Shown here: one piece after another, positions 7,367 to 13,083 of the stretch
Numbering within the stretch: the stretch's first letter is position 1
Layout of the letters: each line of letters opens with the position of its first letter
Source of the DNA: Nitrospirota bacterium
Lineage (GTDB): Bacteria > Nitrospirota_A > Leptospirillia > Leptospirillales > Leptospirillaceae
Direction of reading: 5' to 3'
NCBI GenBank assembly: GCA_021838585.1
Contig: JAKCDE010000021.1
Span: 1 to 17,421, forward strand
Length of the DNA: 17,421 nt
Notes under the pieces: generated by a model
What the model was told of the DNA's origin: nothing
Database searches by the model: none
What the model saw: only the letters and a program-made list of their open reading frames with translations
Made by a program: the position numbers and the translations under genes

Positions 7367-7471
7367 GAGGTCCAGTGGTTCGGAAAGGCCTATCGTCGGT
7401 TCCTGTGGACCGCTGAGAGCGGGGACTTCGGCAGGCCGGAGAAAGTTTGACCCAAGGGAGGACGGACAGTT
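7349..7471 (+). promoter_or_regulatory. Structured-looking 5' leader of the PCP_red-Cld-like gene
   Basis: Three possible stems follow one another: GGTCCA/TGGACC (7369-7374 with 7406-7411), CCGCT-GAG-AGCGG (7410-7422) and CTTCGG-CAGG-CCGGAG (7426-7441). The first two share two bases, so they may be alternatives. GGAGG (7457-7461) lies 10 nt before the ATG. I recognise no known riboswitch, and GC-rich DNA gives short stems by chance. Confidence 0.25.
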
Positions 7472-8473
7472 ATGGCGGCTGATGAGGCGAAAAACCAGGA
7501 AGAGGCTGGGATCCCCTGGACAGACGATGCCCAGGCACTGCTGAAAAAGGTTCCGTTCTTTATCCGCAAGAACGTGGAAAAGGAAGCGGAGGATTACGCC
7601 CGCTCTCATGGCATGGCCCGAGTCGAAGCCAGTGTCATCGTCAGGATCAAGGCCTCGAAATCCAGCGAGGGTGCGGAGTCATCGCCCTCCATGGATCCCC
7701 CGTCCCCCACGCCTCCTGCCGTCCCTGAAACCGCACCTTCCCCGCCCTCCCGGGAGACAGTGACCGTTGAATCCACCCGCACGGCGGAGTCCACTCCCCC
7801 GAAGAGTTCTCCTTCCTCCTCCCTAAGGGAATTCGCGAGCTTCGTCATCCTTCGGATCGATCCGGAATGGCGTAAAGTTCATCCGGCCGAGGTCGGGCAC
7901 GGCAAAAAGGAGTTCGCCGACGTCGTCCGGACCTTCGAGTCCCAGATCGCGAGCAGCTCCTACAGTCTGGTGGGCCTTTCGGGGCTGGGAGACGTGCTTC
8001 TCTGGAGGGTCGGAACCAATATCGGTCTTCTGCAGGAAATGACCGGCAAGCTGCTCTCAACCTACCTGGGCCGTTACCTGACCGTCGAGAAGTCCTATCT
8101 CGGCTTTCTGGGAGAATCGGGAGCACGGAGCCCATTCCTTCCCCGCAACTCGAGGTTCATTCATGTCAGACCTCTCGTGCGCTCCAAGGACTGGCCTCAG
8201 CTTCCGGACTTTGTACGGGAAGGATCGGAGCGCGAGCGCCGGAAGGTGGCAGAGGGATTTTCCGGTGTCCGGATGACGATGGCGTCCAGTTACGGTCTGG
8301 ACGAGTCGGATCTTCTCATGATCATGGAGTCGGATTCAGCAGAAACCATCGTTGACCTGAATCAGGCCCTCCAGACCACCGAGGAGAATCGGTACCTGCA
8401 TATGACCTGCCGAGGCCTGACCGGCATATCGCGGCCTCTAGGAGATGTCCTCGACATGCTGGGCGGTGTGTAG
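7472..8473 (+). CDS. PCP_red domain fused to a chlorite-dismutase-like domain
   Basis: 333 aa in three parts. Residues about 14-60 match the PCP_red module found at the end of light-independent protochlorophyllide reductase subunit B: PWTDDAQALLKKVPFFIR, then YARSHG. Residues 61-117 are a Pro/Ser/Thr/Glu-rich linker. Residues about 120-331 look like the Cld/HemQ ferredoxin-like fold: SLVGLSGLGDVLLWRVG, the (K)DWPQLP....ERERRKV block (239-259) and SSYGLDESDLLMIMESD (272-288), ending in TGISRPLGDVLDML. In heme-binding relatives the ERxxMMxEH block supplies the proximal heme histidine; here it reads ERRKVAEGF, with no histidine. It may therefore not bind heme in the usual way and should not be called a chlorite dismutase. 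Own promoter and long leader; the HNH gene follows 31 bp downstream. Fold assignment good, function unknown. Confidence 0.72.
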   Translation: MAADEAKNQEEAGIPWTDDAQALLKKVPFFIRKNVEKEAEDYARSHGMARVEASVIVRIKASKSSEGAESSPSMDPPSPTPPAVPETAPSPPSRETVTVESTRTAESTPPKSSPSSSLREFASFVILRIDPEWRKVHPAEVGHGKKEFADVVRTFESQIASSSYSLVGLSGLGDVLLWRVGTNIGLLQEMTGKLLSTYLGRYLTVEKSYLGFLGESGARSPFLPRNSRFIHVRPLVRSKDWPQLPDFVREGSERERRKVAEGFSGVRMTMASSYGLDESDLLMIMESDSAETIVDLNQALQTTEENRYLHMTCRGLTGISRPLGDVLDMLGGV

Positions 8474-8504
8474 ACCCTGAGCCCGGGGTCGAAGGGGAGG
8501 GGGC

Positions 8505-9023
8505 ATGGAACGGACCTTGCTTCTCAATGCGACCTATGAACCGCTCAAGATCGTTCCCTGGCAAAAAGCGGTCCACCTTTTGTTTCAGGGAAAGGTCGAA
8601 GTCGTGGAAACCTACGGGCGCGACATCCGTTCAGCCCGCATGTCCATGAAAGTCCCCGCCGTTGTCCGCCTCTACCGAATGGTCCTGTTTCATCACACCC
8701 GCCGTCTGGTCAAGTTTTCCCGGGAGACCATTTTCGCCCGGGACCGCAATTGCTGCCAGTATTGCGGAAAAGCTTTTCCGCCCGAAGACCTGACCTTCGA
8801 CCACATCGTTCCCGTGGCCCAGGGCGGGATGAAAACCTGGGAAAACATCGTCACAGCCTGTCGCTCCTGCAACCACAAAAAATCCGGAAAGACTCCCGAG
8901 CAGGCGGGCATGATTCTTCTGGCCCGCGTTCAGCGCCCTCACTGGTCCCCCGCCATCATGGTCATGATGACAATGGCCGGCAATCCCCCCAAGGTCTGGG
9001 AAAACTACCTCTTTTTCCGCTGA
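8505..9023 (+). CDS. HNH endonuclease family protein
   Basis: 172 aa. N-terminal region opens MERTLLLNATYEPLKIVPW, as in the small HNH proteins common in cyanobacteria, Nitrospirota and other phyla. The HNH zinc module is complete: C84/C87 (CQYC), D99-H100 (FDHIVP), GG and TWENIV with N114, then C119/C122 (CRSCNHKK). Such proteins are predicted nucleases nicking or cutting DNA; their chromosomal role is not settled, and nothing here suggests an intron, intein or phage. Start ATG at 8505 follows a GGGGAGGGGG run. It is 31 bp after the Cld-like gene on the same strand, and its last 19 bp overlap the end of the convergent murJ. Confidence 0.88.
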   Translation: MERTLLLNATYEPLKIVPWQKAVHLLFQGKVEVVETYGRDIRSARMSMKVPAVVRLYRMVLFHHTRRLVKFSRETIFARDRNCCQYCGKAFPPEDLTFDHIVPVAQGGMKTWENIVTACRSCNHKKSGKTPEQAGMILLARVQRPHWSPAIMVMMTMAGNPPKVWENYLFFR

Positions 9024-10663
9024 AGCCTTCCCGTCAGCTTTTCCATCAGAAGCCGACTTTCGGTCACTCCCGTCATCGCTGTGAGAATCCCGTAGAACAG
9101 GGCTCCCGATCCGATCAGTCCCAGAAGGGCCACAAGCAGGAACCCTGACCCGGAAGGGAGGATGCGCGCGAGCCCGAGCCATAGAAGACGCACGAAAACG
9201 AGGAGAAGAAGGGAGTGGAGGAGGACCATGGGGGCATTCCCGAAGATCTCCCAGGGGCGCCGTCCAAGCAAGTGTTTCAGTCGGATGAAAAGGTAGGCCT
9301 GGTTCACCAGGGATCCGGCCGAAATTCCGAACGCCAGGGCAAAGACCCCCATTCTCGGGGCGAGAAGACCGCTTATGGCGAGATTGGTGAAGAGTCCGGC
9401 GAGGGCGGCCATGACCGGCGTTTTCATGTCTCCGGTCGCGTAGAAGGCCCGGACGATGATGCGGACACCCGAGAAGGACCACAGCCCGATGGCGTACCCG
9501 ATGAGGGCGACGGCCGTCTGTTCGGCGCTCGTTTCGTTGAAGCGCCCGTGCTGAAAAAGAAGCCGGATGAGAGGTTCTCTTAGCGCCACGAGCCCGGCCG
9601 ATGCGGGGAGCATGAGAAAGAGCGAGGCGCGATATCCGTGGGCCAGGGTCTCTGCGAGTTTTTCCTGAGGACCCCCTCCATCCCGGGCATGGAGGGAGAA
9701 AAGGGGAAGAAGGACGGTGGCCACCGCCGCCCCGATGAGTCCCAGGGGAAACTGGACGAGCCGCATGGCGTAATAGAGGGCGGCGATCGTTCCCGTCGCG
9801 AGATAGGAGCCGAAGAGGGTGGCGATCAGCAGATTCCCCTGGGTGACCCAGAGTCCGCCGATGGCGGGGACGATCCGGGACAAGACCCCCCTGACCTCCG
9901 GATCCCTCCAGTTCGAGGAGGAGAGGAGTCCGACCACCCGGAGGCGATTCTTCCCGAGAAGCAGCCACTGGATCCCCCACTGGGACAGTCCTCCGGCAAG
10001 GACGCCCACGGCCAGGCGAAGAATGGGGGGGCCGGGAAGAAGAGAGTCTGGAAAAAGGGCCGCGACGATGAGGGCCAGGGAAAAGGCGACGGGGCTCGCG
10101 GCCGGAATGAAGAAGCGCTTCTGGGCATTGAAGACGCCCATGAGCAGGGCCGACAGGGAGATAAAGTAGAGAAAGGGGAACATGATCCGGATCATTTTGG
10201 CCCCCAGGGCCTTGCGGGCCGGATCGATGCTCCATCCGGGGGCCAGGAGGGAGAGGATCTCCGGGGCGAAGAGCATGCCGCCGACGATGACCGGAAGGAG
10301 GATCAGGGAGAGAAGGAGAAGAACGCCCGTGTAGAGTCTTTCGGCGGCGTCCCGTCCCTCCCGGTCGAGGGTTCGGGTCAGGGTTGGAATGAAGGCCGAG
10401 GAAAGGGCCCCTTCCGCAAAAAGTTCCCGAAGCATGTTCGGAATCCGGTAGGCCACATAAAAGAGGTCGGCCATCGCTCCGGTGCCGAAGCGTTCGGCAA
10501 TCAGCATGTCCCGGAGAAATCCGAAGAGGCGGGAGAGAAGGATGGCGACCGACACGCGGGCTCCCTGGCGCCCGATTGTCCGGATGGTCTCGTGGCGGTC
10601 CGGAGAAGGGGGAGGCTGAGGGGAGGGTGCCTGAGGGGGAGGTGATGGGTCGGCCGAGGTCAC
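9005..10663 (-). CDS. murJ: Lipid II flippase MurJ (MviN)
   Basis: 552 aa polytopic membrane protein of the MOP superfamily, which flips lipid II across the inner membrane for peptidoglycan synthesis. Seen: LLSRLFGFLRDMLIAERFGTG with the family's charged residues in TM1, then ADLFYVAYRIPNMLRELFAEGALSSAFIPT, and about 14 hydrophobic segments to the end. The GTG start at 10661-10663 gives a 25-residue Pro/Ser-rich cytosolic tail before TM1, longer than in most MurJ proteins. It has no good Shine-Dalgarno, but it overlaps (GTGA) the stop of an 18-codon ORF just upstream, so coupled initiation is possible. The 3' end overlaps the convergent HNH gene by 19 bp. Confidence 0.92.
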   Translation of the reverse strand: MTSADPSPPPQAPSPQPPPSPDRHETIRTIGRQGARVSVAILLSRLFGFLRDMLIAERFGTGAMADLFYVAYRIPNMLRELFAEGALSSAFIPTLTRTLDREGRDAAERLYTGVLLLLSLILLPVIVGGMLFAPEILSLLAPGWSIDPARKALGAKMIRIMFPFLYFISLSALLMGVFNAQKRFFIPAASPVAFSLALIVAALFPDSLLPGPPILRLAVGVLAGGLSQWGIQWLLLGKNRLRVVGLLSSSNWRDPEVRGVLSRIVPAIGGLWVTQGNLLIATLFGSYLATGTIAALYYAMRLVQFPLGLIGAAVATVLLPLFSLHARDGGGPQEKLAETLAHGYRASLFLMLPASAGLVALREPLIRLLFQHGRFNETSAEQTAVALIGYAIGLWSFSGVRIIVRAFYATGDMKTPVMAALAGLFTNLAISGLLAPRMGVFALAFGISAGSLVNQAYLFIRLKHLLGRRPWEIFGNAPMVLLHSLLLLVFVRLLWLGLARILPSGSGFLLVALLGLIGSGALFYGILTAMTGVTESRLLMEKLTGRLQRKKR

Positions 10664-10716
10664 AGGAGAAAGCGGCCCTTCGGAGGCTTGGAACAGGATG
10701 GAGTGAAGCGGGACAT
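10660..10716 (-). CDS. Possible 18-aa leader peptide ahead of murJ
   Basis: ATG at 10714-10716 with GGAG about 7 nt upstream, 18 codons, stop TGA overlapping the murJ GTG as GTGA. The peptide is basic (MSRFTPSCSKPPKGRFLL). It is too short for recognition by composition. Its exact stop/start overlap, plus the missing Shine-Dalgarno of murJ, is the only support. Confidence 0.25.
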   Translation of the reverse strand: MSRFTPSCSKPPKGRFLL

Positions 10717-10755
10717 GGCGGACTCCGGGGCTCAGGTCAATCTTGTTTGAGTCTT

Positions 10756-10772
10756 GGATTTTCAGGAAATCC
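10756..10772. repeat. Operator-like inverted repeat at the murJ promoter
   Basis: GGATTTTCAGGAAATCC: a perfect 6-bp inverted repeat (GGATTT/AAATCC) around a 5-bp centre. It overlaps the murJ -10 and covers the predicted start site, where repressors often bind. No run of T follows, so a terminator is unlikely. Confidence 0.35.
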
Positions 10773-10797
10773 TACCATCGGGACCTCCGGATCACAA
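10769..10797 (-). promoter_or_regulatory. Candidate sigma70 promoter for murJ
   Basis: Read on the - strand: TTGTGA (10792-10797), 17-bp spacer, TAGGAT (10769-10774), with an extended TGG before the -10. Predicted start near 10762, about 45 nt ahead of the mini-ORF and 100 nt ahead of murJ. Confidence 0.45.
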
Positions 10798-10866
10798 GGT
10801 AGGGCAGAGACTCTCCGGGGTTGAGGTTATGATTCCCTCCATTCGTGGAGAGGCCCGCTGGAAAGA

Positions 10867-10895
10867 TTGACGAAAGGGAAGGAATCCTTTAATAT
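10867..10895 (+). promoter_or_regulatory. Candidate sigma70 promoter for rpsT
   Basis: TTGACG (10867-10872), 17-bp spacer, TAATAT (10890-10895). Five and four matches to consensus at ideal spacing. Predicted start near 10902, giving a leader of about 100 nt. The rest of the 10717-11001 gap holds the murJ promoter and palindrome, plus a CTCCA-TTCG-TGGAG hairpin at 10837-10850; I see no gene in it. Confidence 0.55.
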
Positions 10896-11001
10896 CTCAA
10901 ATTCGAGTTCTTTTTGATGTATTGAGGGCCGCGAGAGAGGTGACTTTTTCCGCCCCGTGTCTTTTGAACCATTTTCATATGGACGTCCACAAGGAGGATC
11001 G

Positions 11002-11277
11002 TTGGCGAACCACGAGTCAACCAAGAAAGATATCCGGAGAAATGCCCGTCGTCGCGAGCGGAACCGCCAGGCGATCATGACGATGCGAACCCTTGCCCGC
11101 AAGGTCGAAGAGGCCGTGACCGCTGGCAAGTCGGACGAAGCCAGAGAAGCCCTGATGCGGGTCGTCCCCTTCATCGACCATGCCGTCAACCGGGGTATCC
11201 TGCATCGGAACACCGCCTCCCGGAAGATCTCTCGTCTCACCCTCAAGGTGAACGGCGTCTCCGCGTCCCAAGGGTAA
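11002..11277 (+). CDS. rpsT: 30S ribosomal protein S20
   Basis: 91 aa, binds 16S rRNA early in 30S assembly. The sequence starts (M)ANHESTKKDIRRNARRRERNR and ends with the family helix pair including HRNTASRKISRL. The start is TTG at 11002: AAGGAGGA (10991-10998) stands 3-4 nt before it and the protein then begins like all S20 proteins. An in-frame ATG at 10957 would add 15 residues with no relation to the family. E. coli rpsT also starts at UUG and is autoregulated by S20 at translation, so the weak codon may serve the same purpose here (inference). Own promoter; a strong hairpin follows the stop. Confidence 0.95.
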   Translation: MANHESTKKDIRRNARRRERNRQAIMTMRTLARKVEEAVTAGKSDEAREALMRVVPFIDHAVNRGILHRNTASRKISRLTLKVNGVSASQG

Positions 11278-11292
11278 CGCTTTCTGGATGAT

Positions 11293-11326
11293 GGTCCGGT
11301 TCCGGCTTTGCGGCCACAACCGGACC
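11293..11326. terminator. Shared hairpin between convergent rpsT and holA
   Basis: GGTCCGGTT (11293-11301) pairs perfectly with AACCGGACC (11318-11326) over 9 bp, with a small CCG/CGG stem inside the 16-nt loop. It lies 16 bp after the rpsT stop and 25 bp after the holA stop, the natural place for a two-way terminator. Neither strand has a T-run after it, so it may act as an mRNA 3'-end stabiliser or need a factor. Confidence 0.5.
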
Positions 11327-11350
11327 GTCACGAGAAAAGATCGACCCGCT

Positions 11351-12397
11351 TCAGTATCTTTTCAAGACCTTGCGTGTCGATTCTCTTCTTCCTTCTTCCT
11401 TTCCCCGATGCTCCTGTCCCAAGGTGTACAAGGTGGCGGCAAGTCGGTCCATGACGAGACCCGGGGAGACTCCGGATTTCAACAGAAGGTCCGCCTCCCA
11501 GAGAGCATCCGACCCCTTTCTCATGGACTCACGAGGAATCTTTGCGGCAATTCGGACAATCCCCCCCGCAACAAAGGAGGGAACTCCACCCAGAGCGGCC
11601 ACCATCTTCTCAGCTTCTCCCGAACCTCTTTGCTCCTCCAGGACGCTCCTGGCAATCCGGTAGAGTTTCCATTGCCGGTGAAGGAGGGAGAGGAGGCCGA
11701 AGGGGGACTGACCCCCATCAAGAAATCGTTCCCACTCCCTGAAAAATTTTCTGTCTCCGCTTTCCAGACCCCGAAGAAGCTCAAAGACCGTTTTGTAGTG
11801 GGTGACGACTCCCTGCTTTTCGAGAAGTTCTTCTGTGACCCTTTGCGGCTCGCCGTTCGCCGAGAGATCGGCAAACAGACGGTCGACAGGGCCAAGGGCC
11901 CCTTCGAAGGTGGTCATCAGGGGATCCATGGCGCCTTTGTCCAGGACGAGTCCGTGCTTTTCTGCCAGGAACCGGATCCAGGCTTCCCGGTCGGCAGGTT
12001 TTGTGGGTGGGGAAAGGCTGAATGCCGGAATGGTCTTTGACCAGGCCGACAGACTTTTTTCGGGGGCCTCGAGTATGACGGTCGTAACCGTTTTACGATT
12101 TTTTTCAAGAATCCCGGAGGGGTCGATTTCGGAGGATTGGTCCGCGCGGGTGACCCAGAGAACGCGTTTTTTGGCGAAGAGGGGCTGTTCCCGGATTTTG
12201 GCCAAAAGGCGATGCTGGGGCATCTCGTCTCCCGTGTATCCGTCGATGGCGGCGGCCCCCTCCTCAGGAGGAATCCCGAGAAGGGAAAGAAGGTGGCGGC
12301 GCACCCAGAGGGAGAGAAGGGGATCTCCGGAGGCGACTCCGATCACCGGTCCCGGGAGAGCGTCGAGGCGGAGAAAATCGAGCGCCGTACGGATCAG
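11351..12397 (-). CDS. holA: DNA polymerase III delta subunit
   Basis: 348 aa from a proposed CTG start, 331 aa from the first conventional start (GTG at 12346). Delta opens the beta clamp in the clamp-loader complex. Seen: VIGVASGDPLLSLWVRRHLL near the N-terminus, FLAEKHGLVLDKGAMDPL, GPVDRLFADLSA, then FELLRGLESGDRKFFREWERFLDGG and LLSLLHRQWKLYRIA in the collar region. From the GTG the protein would lack the 17-18 residues that precede the YLLxGxDPxLL strand in E. coli HolA. The CTG at 12395-12397 restores them (MIRTALDFLRL...), has AGGAGG 6 nt upstream and overlaps the lptE stop. Third gene of leuS-lptE-holA. Family sure; start is inference. Confidence 0.88.
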   Translation of the reverse strand: MIRTALDFLRLDALPGPVIGVASGDPLLSLWVRRHLLSLLGIPPEEGAAAIDGYTGDEMPQHRLLAKIREQPLFAKKRVLWVTRADQSSEIDPSGILEKNRKTVTTVILEAPEKSLSAWSKTIPAFSLSPPTKPADREAWIRFLAEKHGLVLDKGAMDPLMTTFEGALGPVDRLFADLSANGEPQRVTEELLEKQGVVTHYKTVFELLRGLESGDRKFFREWERFLDGGQSPFGLLSLLHRQWKLYRIARSVLEEQRGSGEAEKMVAALGGVPSFVAGGIVRIAAKIPRESMRKGSDALWEADLLLKSGVSPGLVMDRLAATLYTLGQEHRGKEEGRRESTRKVLKRY

Positions 12398-13083
12398 GGC
12401 ATGCCTCCTGGCGATGCAGGGACGGCCGATCCGTTGGGGAGCGGTGTTCCTGGCGTGGCGGGAACGCCAATCTGGTTCTGGAGTGTCATGGGATTGAATG
12501 TTTGGCTTCCGATCGAGTGGGCCATGAAGTTCAGAAGGCGGACCGAGGCATTCATGGCGGCCGTGTTCATGGCGTACTGCTGGGTCGTGTTCAGGAGCGA
12601 AAGGTTCAGGCTCATGTACATGGGGGCGGTGCCGATGATCGAGCCTCCATGCCAGAGCTCCTTCCCATTGTAGCCCGTCGCATGGGCGTCAAGAATGATC
12701 TCGAGCTGGTATTCCTGGATGCCGTTGATGCTCGAAAGGGCCAGCGGGATTTCTCCGACGGCGACGACTCTCCCCCAGAGGACGATGTCGGCCCGCTTGG
12801 GATCGTTGACCAGGATGACCCCCGAGGTCCGGAGAAGGGTGTCCTTGATGGATTGGGTGACGGTCGTTTCGATCAGTGGAAAGATGGTCATGTTGTGGAA
12901 GGTCTTGACGGCAATGCGTATGGTCTTTCCAAAGCTCAGATTATGGGCGGCCGGAGTCTGCGCGAGATTGTTGAGGTTGAAGAAGTGGTATCCACACCCG
13001 GACAGGCCGAGAAGACACATCAGGAGGATCGCGCTTGTCCCCAGTTTCAGAGGCCGGAGCCGCCTTTTGTTTCGTCCATTCAT
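12394..13083 (-). CDS. lptE: LPS-assembly lipoprotein LptE
   Basis: 229 aa. N-terminal lipoprotein signal: basic MNGRNKRRLRPLK, a hydrophobic stretch, then lipobox LSGC with C30, followed by GYHF, the classical LptE opening. The mature part has IRIAVKTFHNMTIFPLIETTVTQSIKDTLL and an RADIVLWGRVVAVGE strand, matching the LptE/RlpB fold (LptE plugs the LptD barrel and helps place LPS in the outer leaflet). The tail from about 200 is Pro/Gly-rich and atypical. ATG at 13081-13083 overlaps the leuS stop (ATGA) and has no Shine-Dalgarno, so it is probably coupled to leuS translation. The end overlaps the proposed holA CTG. Position between leuS and holA is the same as in E. coli. Confidence 0.88.
   Translation of the reverse strand: MNGRNKRRLRPLKLGTSAILLMCLLGLSGCGYHFFNLNNLAQTPAAHNLSFGKTIRIAVKTFHNMTIFPLIETTVTQSIKDTLLRTSGVILVNDPKRADIVLWGRVVAVGEIPLALSSINGIQEYQLEIILDAHATGYNGKELWHGGSIIGTAPMYMSLNLSLLNTTQQYAMNTAAMNASVRLLNFMAHSIGSQTFNPMTLQNQIGVPATPGTPLPNGSAVPASPGGMP

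Noticed and set aside
7472..8473. Calling this gene a chlorite dismutase or HemQ
   Set aside because: The proximal heme His block reads without His, and there is an extra PCP_red module; only the fold is supported.
8631..10235. 534-codon open frame on the - strand overlapping the HNH gene and murJ
   Set aside because: Another frame of murJ, no motif, Pro/Arg/Ser-rich, and it runs through the HNH coding region.
9638..10645. 335-codon + strand frame opposite murJ
   Set aside because: Gly/Glu/Lys-rich antisense shadow of a membrane-protein gene.
10979..11001. ATG at 10979 just before rpsT as a start
   Set aside because: It is out of the S20 frame; the Shine-Dalgarno lies after it and serves the TTG at 11002.
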